Of a stretch of 64,000 nt of DNA, positions 27,148 to 37,793 are shown one piece after another; the stretch's first letter is position 1, and every line of letters begins with the position of its first letter. The position numbers and the translations under genes were made by a program. Under the pieces are notes generated by a model. That model was not told the DNA's origin. It saw nothing but the letters and a program-made list of their open reading frames with translations, and did no database searches. Origin of the DNA: Rhizobium sp. C4 (GTDB lineage: Bacteria; Pseudomonadota; Alphaproteobacteria; Rhizobiales; Rhizobiaceae); contig NZ_JAJNCX010000016.1 in assembly GCF_021026315.1 (NCBI RefSeq), positions 56,466-120,465 on the forward strand, written 5' to 3'.

Positions 27148-27391
27148 CCTTGTTGCTCCTTCTGACCGATATGAAACGCGGCAGGTCATCTCGCCACGTC
27201 AACACACCCGTAAACAGCTTGCCGTCCACGACTCCAATGACCTTGAAGCGCTCCTCTCCATCGATCTCGCGGATCGACGGAAGGATCAGGTGATCACCAT
27301 CTTCAAAAATGCGTTCTCCAAAGGCGAGCGGCAGCTTGTGCTTCTCGCGATTGATCACATCTTTCGCGGGATCAAACCTGCTCTCCGACAT
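27116..27391 (-). CDS. BrnT family ribonuclease toxin
   Basis: This 91-residue BrnT-like protein opens with FDPAKDVINREKHKLPL, the family hallmark (usually W/FDxxKxxxNxxKHGxxF). It has EERFKVIGVVDGKLFTGVLTWR in the middle and FISVRRSNKGEER before the end. BrnT toxins are RelE-fold ribonucleases that inhibit translation. The toxin gene precedes the antitoxin gene, the usual brnTA order. Confidence 0.87.
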   Translation of the reverse strand: MSESRFDPAKDVINREKHKLPLAFGERIFEDGDHLILPSIREIDGEERFKVIGVVDGKLFTGVLTWRDDLPRFISVRRSNKGEERAYHSAG

Positions 27392-27590
27392 GGCGAGATC
27401 ATACGGGATTTCAGTATGGTTCGCAATCGGCGAAAGTTCGTCCTTTTCCTTTGGTCAGGTCATGTTGTCTCGAAAAGCATCCTGATTAGCTTCAGTTGCT
27501 CCGGGACCGTCCCGGATCTTTGTCGTGTGAAGCTTCCCGATAGAAGCTGCAACCGGCACTCAATCCAGGTCCGGTCTCGGAGCATGATTG

Positions 27591-27971
27591 TCAGGCCTGC
27601 CGGGACTTGCGGTTGGCGTAGCGCTGATCGCGTTTGGCCTTTCGCTCCGCCTCGTCTTCGATCACGCGGGAGATCCGTGCCTTCTCGGCACCCTCGCGGG
27701 CCTCTATCTCGGCGGTGGCTGCAGCCTCGGCTGCCGCATGCCGTTCTGCGGCTTCGGCCTCAGTGCGCGTCCGCTCTTCGAGCTTCGCGCGTTCACGTTC
27801 AAGGCGTCGTTCTTCGCGCGCTGCCGCGTTGGCGGTTCTTTCGGCCTGTCTTGCCAACCTGTCCGGTTCTGCGGCAGTCTTTGCTGCACGGTAGGCGGCA
27901 AGGAGTGCTGCCTTGGCGTCGGCGGATGCGGAGCTGCGGTCGGCAAGGTCTTTGTTTCTGGCGTTCTTCAT
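27591..27971 (-). CDS. DUF6481 family coiled-coil protein
   Basis: This 126-residue, highly charged protein of Ala, Arg, Glu and Lys is almost entirely predicted helix. Its opening, with ADAKAALLAAYRAAK, resembles the DUF6481 family of small rhizobial proteins. There is no signal peptide. Together with the next small gene and cspA it forms a run of small genes on one strand. Function unknown. Confidence 0.75.
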   Translation of the reverse strand: MKNARNKDLADRSSASADAKAALLAAYRAAKTAAEPDRLARQAERTANAAAREERRLERERAKLEERTRTEAEAAERHAAAEAAATAEIEAREGAEKARISRVIEDEAERKAKRDQRYANRKSRQA

Positions 27972-28000
27972 TCTTATCCCAACAATGAGTGAAGGAGAGA

Positions 28001-28225
28001 TCAGCGCATTTTGGCGCGCTTTGCGATGAGATTGGATGTGACCGACACGCGATCGGCCACCTCTTTGGCAATGCGTGCCTCTCTCAGGCGGAGGGTCTTG
28101 GCATCCCGCGCGTAAGCGACGGATTCAAGCTCTTCTACCGCATCATTCTTCGCAAAGAACTGCGTCTGAATGTTGCTGAAGGCGCGCTCCGCCTGCTGGC
28201 GGGGTTTGCTATATGTCTGGGTCAT
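28001..28225 (-). CDS. Small hypothetical protein
   Basis: This 74-residue basic, helical protein (KPRQQAERAFSNIQTQFF, LRLREARIAKEVADRV) has no domain that I recognise. It is 29 bases upstream of the DUF6481 gene on the same strand and downstream of the cspA terminator, so it probably starts a two-gene unit. Confidence 0.6.
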   Translation of the reverse strand: MTQTYSKPRQQAERAFSNIQTQFFAKNDAVEELESVAYARDAKTLRLREARIAKEVADRVSVTSNLIAKRAKMR

Positions 28226-28260
28226 GGAAACCTCGTTGGTTTCAGCGTGGGTGCCGAAAC

Positions 28261-28288
28261 GAAAAGGCCAGGCAAAACGCCTGGCCTT
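28261..28288 (-). terminator. Intrinsic terminator of cspA
   Basis: AAGGCCAGGC and GCCTGGCCTT form a perfect 10-base stem with a 5-base loop; on the minus strand it is followed by TTCGTTTCG. It lies 60 bases after the cspA stop codon. Confidence 0.82.
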
Positions 28289-28347
28289 GATGAAACAGCT
28301 TCCGGCAGTGCCAGTACATCCGTGGTCAAAGGGAAGCGAATTTCGAT

Positions 28348-28557
28348 TTATGCGGCCTGAAGATTGATGGCCGCCATCTTGCCCGACTTCGTGTCGCGCT
28401 CGAGCTCGAAGCCGATCTTCTGGCCTTCCACAAGTTCGCGCATCCCTGACCGTTCGACGGCCGAGATGTGAACGAATGCGTCAGCGCCGCCGTTGTCAGG
28501 CTGGATGAAGCCGAAGCCCTTGGTGGAATTGAACCATTTTACTGTGCCAGTGGTCAT
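28348..28557 (-). CDS. cspA: Cold-shock protein CspA
   Basis: This 69-residue single cold-shock domain protein is an RNA chaperone that melts secondary structure. RNP1 is in KGFGFI and RNP2 in [23 protein letters not shown] is the canonical N-terminus. The ATG at 28557 gives exactly the family length. A clear sigma-70 promoter lies about 150 bases upstream, leaving a long 5' leader as in cold-inducible csp genes. Confidence 0.96.
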   Translation of the reverse strand: MTTGTVKWFNSTKGFGFIQPDNGGADAFVHISAVERSGMRELVEGQKIGFELERDTKSGKMAAINLQAA

Positions 28558-28705
28558 GTTGAACCCTTTCAAAGCATAGATTGAGGTGCCGCGAAGCTCA
28601 TGCTGCGCAGGTCGAAACCGACTATTTTTGAAAGAGAAGTTCGCGTATAGCGCGGTGCCAATCGCGCGGTAGACAAAGCTCGGCAAGCAAAAGATCGATG
28701 ACCCC

Positions 28706-28734
28706 TATGTAAAGGATCAAACCAGGGACGTCAA
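28706..28734 (-). promoter_or_regulatory. Sigma-70 promoter of cspA
   Basis: On the minus strand TTGACG (-35), a 17-base spacer and TACATA (-10) precede cspA. The predicted start lies near 28699, giving a leader of about 140 bases. Confidence 0.75.
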
Positions 28735-28860
28735 CGAATAGTTTTCATTTTCCCAATAATACAACCTTAAAGAGCATTTTCGCATCGCGTGTTGGAAACG
28801 CCCTTTTTGCTGAAGCCTTCCAGGGGTGAGGCACAATTTGAGGAGCCGACCTTCAGCCCC

Positions 28861-31800
28861 TCACTCCGCCGCCTCATTCACCGGTACATAGTTGAGCACC
28901 GGCCCAAGCCAGCGTTCAACTTCCGCCACGCTCATGCCCTTGCGCGCCGCGTAGTCTTCCACCTGGTCCCTCTCCACCTTCGCAACGCCGAAATAGTAGC
29001 TTTCGGGGTGGCTGAGGTAGAGGCCGGAGACGGAGGAGCCGGGCCACATGGCGTAGCTTTCGGTCAGCGTCACGCCGGTTGTTGCCTTGGCGTCGAGCAG
29101 GCGGAAAAGGGTTTTCTTTTCCGTGTGGTCGGGCTGGGCGGGGTAACCGGGGGCGGGGCGGATGCCCTGATAGGGTTCGCCGATCAGCTCTTCGGGTGCG
29201 TAGGTTTCGTCGCTTGCATAGGCCCAGAACTCCTTGCGCACCATTTCATGCATGCGCTCGGCAAAGGCTTCGGCGAAGCGGTCGGCCAGCGCCTTGACCA
29301 TGATGGATGAGTAGTCGTCATTGGCGCGTTCGAAACGTTCGGCGATTGCCACTTCCTCGATGCCGGCGGTGACGACGAAGCCGCCGATATAGTCGGGCTT
29401 GCCGGTGTCGGCCGGCGCGACGAAATCGGCGAGCGCGACATTCGCCCTGCCCTCGCGCTTGGCCAGCTGCTGGCGGAGCGTGAAGAGCGTGGCGCGTTCT
29501 TCACTGCGGCTCTCGTCGGTGAAGAGGCGGATGTCGTCGCCGACGGCGTTGGCGGGCCAGAAGCCGATGACGGCGCGCGGCGCGAACCACTTTTCCGCGA
29601 TGATCTTTTCCAGCATGGCTTGCGCATCGGCATAAAGCTGGCGGGCGGCCTCGCCCTGCTTCTCGTCGTTGAGGATATCCGGATAGCGGCCCTTGAGCTC
29701 CCAGGTCTGGAAGAAGGGCGTCCAGTCGATATAGCGGGCGAGATCGGCCAGATCCCAGCCCTCGAAAACCTTCGTGCCAGTGAAGGTGGGCTTCGGCGGG
29801 GTATAGCCCGACCAGTCGATCTTGTGGGCATTGGCGCGGGCTGCGGCAAGGCTGGTGCGCTTCTTGGCGGCCTCGGCCTTTTCGTGTGCCTCGGCGACCT
29901 TGCGGTATTCGGCGCGGATGGTCTCGACATAGCCGGGCTTCATTTCGGCGCTCAGGAGGCTGGAGACGACGCCGACGGCGCGGCTGGCGTCGGTGACGTA
30001 GATCGCCTGGCCCTTCGCGTAGCGCGGATGGATCTTGACGGCGGTGTGGACGCGGCTGGTGGTCGCGCCGCCGATCAGCAGCGGGATATCGAAGCCCTCG
30101 CGCTCCATTTCGGCGGCCATGTGGACCATTTCATCCAGCGACGGCGTGATGAGACCGGACAGGCCGATGATATCGACCTTCTCGGCCTTGGCCGTTTCGA
30201 GGATCTTCGCCGCCGGCACCATGACGCCGAGGTCGATGATCTCGTAATTGTTGCAGGCGAGCACGACGCCGACAATGTTCTTGCCGATATCGTGGACGTC
30301 GCCCTTGACGGTCGCCATCAGGATCTTGCCCGCCGTTTCGCGCTCGCCCATGATGCCCTTGGCGGCGTTGGCCGCCTTTTCGGCTTCCATATAGGGCAGC
30401 AGGACTGCGACGGCCTGTTTCATCACGCGGGCGGACTTGACCACCTGCGGCAGAAACATCTTGCCAGCGCCGAAGAGGTCGCCGACGACATTCATGCCGG
30501 CCATCAACGGGCCTTCGATGACATGCAGCGGGCGCTCGGCGGCCTGACGCGCCTCTTCCGTGTCGATGTCGATGAATTCGGTGATGCCGTTGACGAGGGC
30601 ATGTTCCAGCCGCTTTTCAACCGGCCATTCGCGCCATTTCAGATCGCGCTCCTTGGCCTCCTTGCCGGCCGTTCCCTTGAAACGCTCGGCAATTTCCAGC
30701 ATGCGCTCGGTCGCATTGGCATTGCGGTTCAGCACCACATCTTCGCAGGCTTCGCGCAGATCGGGCTCGATCGTCTCGTAGACGGCGAGCTGGCCGGCGT
30801 TCACGATACCCATGTCCATGCCGGCCTGGATCGCATGATAGAGGAAGACGGCGTGCATGGCTTCGCGCACCGGCTCGTTGCCGCGGAAGGAGAAGGAGAG
30901 GTTCGACACGCCGCCCGACACATGGACATGCGGCAGCGTCGCAATGATCTCGCGCGTCGCCTCGATGAAGTCGACGCCGTAATTGTTGTGTTCCTCGATG
31001 CCGGTGGCAACGGCGAAGATGTTGGGGTCGAAGACGATGTCTTCCGGGGCAAGGCCTGCCTTTTCGGTCAGGAGCTTATAGGCGCGGGTGCAGATTTCCA
31101 CCTTGCGCGTCCGCGTATCGGCCTGCCCCTGCTCGTCAAAGGCCATGACGACGACGGCGGCACCATAGGCGCGAACCAGCTTGGCATGATGGAGAAACGC
31201 CTCCTCGCCTTCCTTCAGCGAGATGGAATTGACCAGCGGCTTGCCCTGAACGCATTTCAGGCCCGCCTCGATGACCTCCCATTTGGATGAGTCGATCATG
31301 ACGGGAACGCGGGAAATGTCGGGCTCGGCGGCAATCAGGTTCAGATATTCAATCATCGCCTGTTTGCTATCGATCAGGCCCTCGTCCATGTTGATGTCGA
31401 TGATCTGTGCGCCGTTGGCGACCTGATCGCGGGCGACATCGAGCGCTGCGGCGTAGTCGCCGGCGGTGATCAGCTTGCGGAACTTGGCCGAGCCGGTGAC
31501 ATTGGTGCGCTCGCCCACGTTAACGAAGGGAATGTCCTTGGTCAGCGTGAAGGGCTCGAGGCCCGAGAGGCGCATGAGCGGCGGGCGCTCCGGGATTTCG
31601 CGCGGCTTGTGCTTGGCAACCGCTTCGGCAATCGCCTTGATATGTTCGGGCGTCGAGCCGCAGCAGCCGCCGACGATGTTGACGAGACCTTCGCGGGCGA
31701 AACCCTCGACCTGTTCGGCCATGAATTCCGGGCTTTCGTCATATTGACCGAAAGCATTCGGCAGGCCGGCATTGGGATAGGCGCAAACGAGCGTGTCGGC

Positions 31801-32634
31801 GACATCGGAGAGTTCCGCCAGATGCGGACGCATGGCGGTGGCGCCGAGCGCGCAGTTCAGGCCGATGGTGAAAGGCTTGGCGTGGCGCACGGAATGCCAG
31901 AAGGCGGTCGGCGTCTGGCCAGATAGCGTGCGGCCGGACAAGTCGGTGATCGTGCCGGAAATCATGATCGGCAGATCGACGCCCTTTTCCTCGAAGACCT
32001 CGAAACAGGCAAAGATCGCCGCCTTGGCGTTCAGCGTGTCGAAGATGGTTTCGATGAGGATGATATCCGCCCCGCCATCGATCAGGCCGCGCAGCTGTTC
32101 AGCATAGGCGATGCGCAGATCGTCGAAGGAAACCGCGCGATAGCCGGGATTGTTGACGTCGGGCGAGATGGAGGCTGTGCGGTTGGTCGGCCCGAGCGCG
32201 CCTGCAACAAAGCGTGGGCGGCCGTCGATCTCTTCAGCGCGGCGCACGGCGCGCTTGGCCAGCCGCGCGCCATCGCGGTTCAGCTCATAGACCATGTCTT
32301 CCATGCCGTAATCGGCCTGGGCGATGGTGGTAGAGGAGAATGTGTTGGTCTCGACGATATCGGCGCCGGCGATGGCATATTTGAAATGGATTTCCTCGAT
32401 CGCTGCCGGCTGGGTCAGGATCAGAAGATCGTTGTTGCCCTGCTGATGACAGGCGCAGGAGAGGAACCGGTCGCCGCGGAAGTGATCTTCCTTGTAGCCG
32501 AGACCCTGGATCTGCGTGCCCATGGCACCATCCAGAACCAGAATGCGCTCGCGCGCCGCCGCCATCAGCCGCTCGCGCGAGGATTTTTCAGGCGCGGCGG
32601 TAGAGCCGAAGAGCGTTTCCATCACGGGGGACAT
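28861..32634 (-). CDS. metH: Cobalamin-dependent methionine synthase
   Basis: This 1257-residue enzyme moves a methyl group from methyl-tetrahydrofolate through methylcobalamin to homocysteine. Four modules are visible. The homocysteine/zinc domain (1 to about 335) has [11 protein letters not shown] near 323. The pterin domain is at about 355-620. The cobalamin domain has the ligand histidine in [10 protein letters not shown] near 780. The C-terminal reactivation domain is at about 910-1257. Length matches MetH. A palindromic operator lies 17 bases before the ATG. No metE is seen in the window. No metF lies beside it. Confidence 0.97.
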   Translation of the reverse strand: MSPVMETLFGSTAAPEKSSRERLMAAARERILVLDGAMGTQIQGLGYKEDHFRGDRFLSCACHQQGNNDLLILTQPAAIEEIHFKYAIAGADIVETNTFSSTTIAQADYGMEDMVYELNRDGARLAKRAVRRAEEIDGRPRFVAGALGPTNRTASISPDVNNPGYRAVSFDDLRIAYAEQLRGLIDGGADIILIETIFDTLNAKAAIFACFEVFEEKGVDLPIMISGTITDLSGRTLSGQTPTAFWHSVRHAKPFTIGLNCALGATAMRPHLAELSDVADTLVCAYPNAGLPNAFGQYDESPEFMAEQVEGFAREGLVNIVGGCCGSTPEHIKAIAEAVAKHKPREIPERPPLMRLSGLEPFTLTKDIPFVNVGERTNVTGSAKFRKLITAGDYAAALDVARDQVANGAQIIDINMDEGLIDSKQAMIEYLNLIAAEPDISRVPVMIDSSKWEVIEAGLKCVQGKPLVNSISLKEGEEAFLHHAKLVRAYGAAVVVMAFDEQGQADTRTRKVEICTRAYKLLTEKAGLAPEDIVFDPNIFAVATGIEEHNNYGVDFIEATREIIATLPHVHVSGGVSNLSFSFRGNEPVREAMHAVFLYHAIQAGMDMGIVNAGQLAVYETIEPDLREACEDVVLNRNANATERMLEIAERFKGTAGKEAKERDLKWREWPVEKRLEHALVNGITEFIDIDTEEARQAAERPLHVIEGPLMAGMNVVGDLFGAGKMFLPQVVKSARVMKQAVAVLLPYMEAEKAANAAKGIMGERETAGKILMATVKGDVHDIGKNIVGVVLACNNYEIIDLGVMVPAAKILETAKAEKVDIIGLSGLITPSLDEMVHMAAEMEREGFDIPLLIGGATTSRVHTAVKIHPRYAKGQAIYVTDASRAVGVVSSLLSAEMKPGYVETIRAEYRKVAEAHEKAEAAKKRTSLAAARANAHKIDWSGYTPPKPTFTGTKVFEGWDLADLARYIDWTPFFQTWELKGRYPDILNDEKQGEAARQLYADAQAMLEKIIAEKWFAPRAVIGFWPANAVGDDIRLFTDESRSEERATLFTLRQQLAKREGRANVALADFVAPADTGKPDYIGGFVVTAGIEEVAIAERFERANDDYSSIMVKALADRFAEAFAERMHEMVRKEFWAYASDETYAPEELIGEPYQGIRPAPGYPAQPDHTEKKTLFRLLDAKATTGVTLTESYAMWPGSSVSGLYLSHPESYYFGVAKVERDQVEDYAARKGMSVAEVERWLGPVLNYVPVNEAAE

Positions 32635-32650
32635 GGGAGGCCTCTCAAAT

Positions 32651-32672
32651 CATATAAAGGGATCCTTATATG
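32651..32672. promoter_or_regulatory. Palindromic operator upstream of metH
   Basis: CATATAA and TTATATG form a 22-base imperfect palindrome with AGG/CCT extending the arms. It is immediately upstream of metH, in a position to block transcription or initiation. Palindromes of this style are used by ArsR-family regulators of the methionine cycle such as SahR; that link is from memory and unproved. Confidence 0.6.
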
Positions 32673-32806
32673 GTTATGGGAGCAGAGATGCAACAGGCGC
32701 AGCGCTCTTTGTCAGCCGGTCTTTGGGCAGGAACACGGTCCGCATCTCTGCCTCGTCTCGATCGAGCATTACGCCGGGCGAAACTGCCGAGGCGCCGGGC
32801 GCCGTT

Positions 32807-33487
32807 TCATGCCTGCCTGTCCGCCCTGAAGCGGATTTCGCCTTCAAAGCCGGCGGTCATCAGCAGGGCGACCAGATGCGCCGTGTTCTTGGCTCCCATA
32901 TGCCGCCTCATGCGATCGATCCTGTGTTCGACGGTGCGCGGGGATAGATGGAGGATCGTTGCAATTTCCTTGGCGGGATGCCCAGCGGTCAGATGAAGAA
33001 ATATGGATTGATCCAGATCATCCACAACCGGATTGCTATCCGGCAGAGGAGACAGGAAGCGCCCGAAGCAACCGGTGACAAGCCATGATGGATCATTTTC
33101 CGATTTTTCGGGCAGGACAATTCTGTCGTAGATGACCTTGATGCCCAGAAGCCTCGCATCGACGCGATCGATGGCCGGCTGCCGGCTTTGAATGACGGAT
33201 CTATACCGGGGAAGCACCGTCTCTTCGAGGTATTTCCCGTCCGGAATGTCGGCGACAGGCCCGCTCTTGAAGATGGCGTTGATATTGAGAAGCCGCGAAA
33301 CGATCCCCATCTGCTTGACCGGTTCGAACATCCAGTCGGCGGGGTCCTTGCCGCCCAGTCTGATGATGGCAATCTGCCAGCGTATGGAAACGCGATCGAG
33401 AATGCTTGCATAAATCTGCTCTGGAGACGGGTCAGACTGGCTCAGCCAATTGTCCAGCATCATCCGCGAGATGGTATTGAAACTCAT
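32807..33487 (-). CDS. LuxR-type transcriptional regulator with PAS-like N-terminus
   Basis: This 226-residue regulator has a C-terminal LuxR helix-turn-helix at about residues 160-215 (GHPAKEIATILHLSPRTVEHRIDRMRRHMG). The N-terminal 150 residues look like a PAS-type sensor and carry no receiver or AHL-binding motif. It is on the same strand as metH but 170 bases upstream. A perfect inverted repeat lies 84 bases before its start. Confidence 0.85.
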   Translation of the reverse strand: MSFNTISRMMLDNWLSQSDPSPEQIYASILDRVSIRWQIAIIRLGGKDPADWMFEPVKQMGIVSRLLNINAIFKSGPVADIPDGKYLEETVLPRYRSVIQSRQPAIDRVDARLLGIKVIYDRIVLPEKSENDPSWLVTGCFGRFLSPLPDSNPVVDDLDQSIFLHLTAGHPAKEIATILHLSPRTVEHRIDRMRRHMGAKNTAHLVALLMTAGFEGEIRFRADRQA

Positions 33488-33570
33488 ACAGAACTGTCCT
33501 CATCCAGATCAACCGCCCCCACGATTTGTCATGCCAGCGCATAGGTTAATCAGGGGGCCAAACTTTAAAC

Positions 33571-33586
33571 CCCTAAATTTTTAGGG
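33571..33586. promoter_or_regulatory. Inverted repeat, possible operator of the LuxR-type gene
   Basis: CCCTAAA and TTTAGGG pair across two bases, in an A+T-rich patch inside G+C-rich surroundings. It is a candidate regulator binding site. Confidence 0.45.
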
Positions 33587-33963
33587 TATTTGCGCTCTCC
33601 CAGATCAATTTTCTCGGCTTTAAAAGGGACAGGATGCCCGTTGGCGATGTGCAGGACCTGCTGCGCCCGTTGATCCCTGCGTCTGGAGCGCCTTTTGGTA
33701 CACGCCGGACCGGACACAGAGACACGAAAAATTTCGGGGGCAGGCGTGCGCTCAACTAATCCGAAGACGGCCTATCAAACGGGGCCGCGCCCGCTGCGTG
33801 GCTGGGGAAGAATGACGGACTTTTCGGACGGCGGACAATGACGACGTGTCTGACTTGAAGCGACCCCGCGGCAGGGGTTGGCGCATGTGAAGCCGAGGAG
33901 CAAAGCAGGGGAAGCCACAGTGGCCATTCCGCACCGCTCGGGGTCCGGCTGCCACGCCATGAC

Positions 33964-33998
33964 GGTGCGGCGCCCGAGGGGTCTTCGGGCGCCGCACC
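33964..33998. repeat. Strong isolated hairpin
   Basis: GGTGCGGCGCCCGA and TCGGGCGCCGCACC form a perfect 14-base stem with a 7-base loop about 70 bases past the stop codon of the DUF2171 gene. No T tract follows on either strand, so its role as terminator is unsure. Confidence 0.55.
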
Positions 33999-34070
33999 AG
34001 TGACCGGTCCCGCCGTCGCCCTGACGCTAGCGTCGTCGAGGCGCGCAGTGCGGCCGGCCAGTTCGTCCGG

Positions 34071-34307
34071 TCAGTTCGGCAGGTCGGTCCATTTCGAGCG
34101 GACGTCGGACGCGTCCATCGAAAGATGCACATGGGCATCGACGTGATCGACCCAGTCGAGGGGGATTTCGTGATGCATGCCATCCAGCGATCCCTGCCTG
34201 GTCAGCTTGATCCGGCTGTTGCCGTCGAGATGGTCGACCGTGCCGATATGCTGGCCGTCGGCGGATTTCACTTCCATATGGTCCTTGATCTGACTTGCAG
34301 AAATCAT
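34071..34307 (-). CDS. DUF2171 domain protein
   Basis: This 78-residue DUF2171 protein contains SADGQHIGTVDHLDG and DWVDHVDAHVHLSM, a PRC-barrel-like small beta fold common in rhizobia. The ATG at 34307 has AGGGAG upstream; the longer frame adds unrelated sequence. Function is unknown; the family is often linked with stress response. It is a single gene. Confidence 0.85.
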   Translation of the reverse strand: MISASQIKDHMEVKSADGQHIGTVDHLDGNSRIKLTRQGSLDGMHHEIPLDWVDHVDAHVHLSMDASDVRSKWTDLPN

Positions 34308-34560
34308 GGTGTTTCTCCCTTCAGGTTTGCCAGGGATCAACTCGTGCCGCGATGGATTGTTCCATGAACCGCGGCCTTCGACCTTCGCTCCTGCCGGGCG
34401 GGAGGCGGCGTGGTTTCTTGCGGAAATTCGGCGAGATACGTGAACAATCAGGTATAAATGCCCCCGCCCTGAAAACCGGACCGCCGAAACGGCCGAAAAG
34501 AGCGTCAAAAAAACGGACGTTAAAAGAGGATTAATAAATCGGTATTAGATATGGCACAGG

Positions 34561-34588
34561 AAACCCCTGAAAATCAGCGGGGTTTTTC
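34561..34588 (+). terminator. Orphan intrinsic terminator in the chemoreceptor leader
   Basis: ACCCCTGA and TCAGCGGGGT pair with a small bulge, followed by TTTTTC. No gene ends here on the plus strand, so it may end a small RNA or act as an attenuator for the chemoreceptor gene that starts at 34723. The rest of the 34308-34722 gap shows no gene. Confidence 0.55.
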
Positions 34589-34722
34589 TTGCAGAATGAA
34601 GATGAGCGCCACATGGGCGATGACGAAGCACCACAGAGGTGCCCGTCCACTCCGGCACATGCGCCGAACGACGCCGCTCTCCGACATCCTGTATTCGAAC
34701 ACGACTTACGAGGGGGGCATTC

Positions 34723-36516
34723 ATGGGTATTTTTTCTTTCTCCGGCAATTCCGACGCGGTCCTTGCCGCACTGAGCAAGTCCGCAGCGATGATCGAGTTT
34801 GACCTGGACGGGAAGATCCTGACCGCGAACGAGAACTTCTGCCGGGCGCTGGGCTATGAACTCTCCGAGATCAAGGGCAAGCATCACAGCATGTTTGTCG
34901 ACCCCGCGGAACGGGCGAGCGACGAATACGTGGCCTTCTGGGCCAACCTGAAGCGCGGGCAATTCGAACAGCGGCAGTACAGGCGTATCGCCAAGGGCGG
35001 GCGCGAGGTCTGGATCGAAGCCTCCTACAACCCCGTCTTCTCGGGACAGCGGCCCGTCAAGGTCGTCAAGATCGCGACCGACATCACGGCGACCAAGCTG
35101 AAGGCGGCCGAGGATGCCGGCAAGCTGGAGGCGATTTCGCGGGCGCAGGCGGTGATCGAATTCACGCCCGCCGGCGAGGTGCTGACCGCCAACGAGAACT
35201 TCCTCAACCTTCTGGGCTATACGCTGAGCGAAGTCGCCGGCAAGCATCATGCGATGTTCTGCGACCCGGACTATGTCCGCTCCGATGCGTATCGCCATTT
35301 CTGGACCGATCTTGCCGCCGGCAAGCCGAATTCGGATGAATTCCGGCGCCTCGGCAAGGGCGGCAGGGAAGTCTGGATACAGGCCTTCTACAATCCGATC
35401 TTCGACATGAACGGCAAGGTCTTCAAGGTCGTCAAGTTCGCGACCGACGTGACCGATCGCGTCCATGCGGTCAATGCACTGGCCCAGGGCCTGACCCGGC
35501 TGGCGCAGGGCGATCTCGAACAGCGCATCGACGTCCCCTTCCCGGCCAATCTCGACAAGGTGAAGGCCGACTTCAACACATCGGTGGACCGGCTGCGCGC
35601 CGCCATGCGCGATGTGGCCCAGAACGCCGGCTCGATTTCAGCGGGCGCATCCGAGATCCGCTCGGCGGCAGACGATCTCGCCAGGCGCACCGAACAGCAG
35701 GCCGCCTCCGTCGAGGAAACGGCCGCAGCGCTGGAGGAAATCACCACCGCCGTCGCCGACGCCTCCCGCCGCGCGGAAGAAGCCGGAAGGCTGGTCGCCA
35801 CGACAAAGCGGGATGCCGAACAATCGGGCCTCGTCGTCCGGGACGCCATTTCGGCCATGGGCGATATCGAGAAGTCCTCCGGGCAGATTTCCAACATCAT
35901 CGGCGTGATCGACGAGATTGCCTTCCAGACCAACCTTCTGGCGCTGAATGCCGGCGTCGAGGCGGCGCGGGCCGGCGAGGCCGGCAAGGGTTTCGCGGTC
36001 GTCGCGCAGGAGGTTCGCGAGCTTGCCCAGCGCTCGGCCCAGGCCGCCAAGGAGATCAAGGCGCTGATCAGCACCTCGTCGCAGCAGGTCCAGCATGGCG
36101 TCGTGCTGGTCGACAGGACGGGCCACGCGCTGGAGGAGATCGTGACGCGCGTCAACGAGATCGACCGCAACGTCACGGCCATCGTCGAATCCTCGCGCGA
36201 GCAGGCAACGGGCCTGAAGGAAATCAATCACGCGGTGAACATCATGGACCAGGGCACGCAGCAGAATGCGGCCATGGTCGAGGAGACGACCGCCGCAAGC
36301 CACAGCCTCGCCTCGGAAGTGGACGCGCTGAACGCGCTGCTCTCGACATTCAAGACGGGCAACACGATCGCAACCGCAAGGGCAAGTGCCGCCCCGCGCA
36401 CGCCGGACCGCGTCCCTGCCCGCCCGGCAACCGCTCCACGCCCCGCGTCCCGCGCCTATGCAAGCCATGGCAACGCGGCACTCGCAACTTCGGCGGCAAG
36501 CTGGGAAGAATTCTGA
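34723..36516 (+). CDS. PAS-PAS methyl-accepting chemotaxis protein (soluble)
   Basis: This 597-residue chemoreceptor has two tandem PAS domains (about 10-125 and 135-250), which share AxxxIEF and (L/I)TANENF blocks and so arose by duplication. A short HAMP-like linker follows, then the signalling domain with the conserved hairpin tip [21 protein letters not shown] (written here only to its 20th residue or so) near 395-420. There is no membrane segment, so it is cytoplasmic. The C-terminus ends in WEEF, close to the NWETF-type CheR/CheB tether. GAGGGGGG precedes the ATG at 34723. PAS domains of this kind often bind haem or flavin and sense oxygen or redox state. Confidence 0.93.
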   Translation: MGIFSFSGNSDAVLAALSKSAAMIEFDLDGKILTANENFCRALGYELSEIKGKHHSMFVDPAERASDEYVAFWANLKRGQFEQRQYRRIAKGGREVWIEASYNPVFSGQRPVKVVKIATDITATKLKAAEDAGKLEAISRAQAVIEFTPAGEVLTANENFLNLLGYTLSEVAGKHHAMFCDPDYVRSDAYRHFWTDLAAGKPNSDEFRRLGKGGREVWIQAFYNPIFDMNGKVFKVVKFATDVTDRVHAVNALAQGLTRLAQGDLEQRIDVPFPANLDKVKADFNTSVDRLRAAMRDVAQNAGSISAGASEIRSAADDLARRTEQQAASVEETAAALEEITTAVADASRRAEEAGRLVATTKRDAEQSGLVVRDAISAMGDIEKSSGQISNIIGVIDEIAFQTNLLALNAGVEAARAGEAGKGFAVVAQEVRELAQRSAQAAKEIKALISTSSQQVQHGVVLVDRTGHALEEIVTRVNEIDRNVTAIVESSREQATGLKEINHAVNIMDQGTQQNAAMVEETTAASHSLASEVDALNALLSTFKTGNTIATARASAAPRTPDRVPARPATAPRPASRAYASHGNAALATSAASWEEF

Positions 36517-36918
36517 ACCCAGTCGAACCTCGCGCACGCCCGGTGCCCGCCACTGCTTCAGATGGCGGGCTGCCACGCTGGCCGTTCGTCTCAAGGCCAA
36601 ATCACAAATGGGCCGCCCTGAGACAGCTTCCATTCACACAATGGACGACGGACACCGCCCTCCACAGGCCGCGTCCCCAGGCACATGGTGCCGCAGTATC
36701 AATTTTCAGTTCCGTTGCGAGGCCTGCATTCGCGGCTGATCCGGTCCTTCATGGATTAGGAACCACAGACATCGCAGGATATGTCGTCGGATTTGGAGGG
36801 ACATCCATCCACCGCGTCTCTCAACCATTCCAGAGAGATAAGATGCATGGAGACATGAACAGAACCCGGCAAGCACGCCGCAGTTCTAAAACACGCTAAA
36901 ATATGTGAGGAAATAGGC
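36517..36918. other. Intergenic region before tRNA-Pro
   Basis: This 402-base stretch holds a weak CCCGCCA/TGGCGGG hairpin just after the chemoreceptor gene and nothing else that I can support. Confidence 0.5.
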
Positions 36919-36995
36919 TGGTCGGAGTGAGAGGATTCGAACCTCCGACCCCCACGTCCCGAACGTGGTGCGCTACCAGACTGCGCTACACTCCG
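36919..36995 (-). tRNA. tRNA-Pro (anticodon CGG)
   Basis: On the minus strand a 77-base cloverleaf starts CGGAGTG and ends CACTCCG-A-CCA, with CCA encoded. The anticodon arm is CCACG-TTCGGGA-CGTGG, giving anticodon CGG (reads CCG). The T arm holds GTTCGAATC. Confidence 0.96.
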
Positions 36996-37151
36996 ATGCC
37001 AGCGAGGGGCTCTATAGACCAGCGGTTTTGAAACCACAAGCGTCGTGTGACGGTTTTTCGAATTTTTTTGGTCGCGCGCCCACAAGGTCCGACGAAGGTC
37101 TTAACCTTGCCGCGAGAAGGGCGTAAAGCATTGGCCGCAAAGGGGATTGCC

Positions 37152-37631
37152 ATGGCAGAGCTTTTTCGACCCACAGCTGCACTTGTCGCCTGCCTTCTCG
37201 TGGCCGGCTGCACGACGACCGAGGATGCGCAGCGCTCGGTGGCGCAGCGCTGGCCGGGACAGCCGGTTGACAGTTTCTTCTCCGCCTATGGGCCGCCGGC
37301 TTCGAGCTACAAGCTTGCCGGCGGGCGCACGATCTATACGTGGCGTGGCGGGCGGCTCGACAAGTATATCCCGCCAGACTACCAGATCGTGCGGCGCGAC
37401 CCGTTCTACGATCCCATGATGGGTCCCCGCTTCGGGCCGCGTTTCGGACCCTGGTATGACGATCCGCAGATGGTCATGGTTTCACCCGGCCGCGACGTGC
37501 GCCTGCAATGCGAGGCACAGATCACGGTGAACAAGGCGCGCATCATCGAAACCATCAGCCTCTCCGGCGACACGGAAGGCGACGGCATCTCGCGGTCGCG
37601 CTGCGCGGAGGTTTTCGGCGTCAAGAAGTGA
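37152..37631 (+). CDS. Lipoprotein, paralogue 1
   Basis: This 159-residue lipoprotein has signal and lipobox VAGC near residue 19, followed by CTTTED. The mature part has FFSAYGPPASSY and TWRGG blocks, a Pro/Gly/Phe-rich middle (PRFGPRFGPWYDD), and two later cysteines likely to form a disulfide. The blocks recur in the next gene, so they are paralogues. AGGGGA precedes the ATG. Function unknown. Confidence 0.82.
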   Translation: MAELFRPTAALVACLLVAGCTTTEDAQRSVAQRWPGQPVDSFFSAYGPPASSYKLAGGRTIYTWRGGRLDKYIPPDYQIVRRDPFYDPMMGPRFGPRFGPWYDDPQMVMVSPGRDVRLQCEAQITVNKARIIETISLSGDTEGDGISRSRCAEVFGVKK

Positions 37632-37793
37632 GGCGGTGGCCCGCATTTCGGCCCGTATGAGGCTGAAGAGCGGGGATTGGCGGCAACATTTCTGATTTTT
37701 TGCAGGATAACCGTTGCCACGCCCATTGCGAATCTTGCAAACCTGTCGGTGGCGATTCGGCGGCTGGAGCCGAACAATTTCGAGTGGGCGATC

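Larger units (their letters stand above)
33488..34070. other. Intergenic region upstream of the LuxR-type gene
   Basis: This is a 583-base gap. It holds the inverted repeat at 33571-33586 and the hairpin at 33964-33998, and otherwise no gene or RNA that I can support. The open frames in it have no start site or composition to recommend them. Confidence 0.5.

Noticed and set aside
33752..34183. 143-codon minus-strand frame upstream of the LuxR-type gene
   Set aside because: It overlaps the DUF2171 gene in another frame on the same strand, has no ribosome site and looks like a random frame in G+C-rich DNA.
36919..36995. tRNA-Pro as an integration site of an island
   Set aside because: The genes on both sides have ordinary composition and no integrase or duplicated tRNA end was seen nearby.
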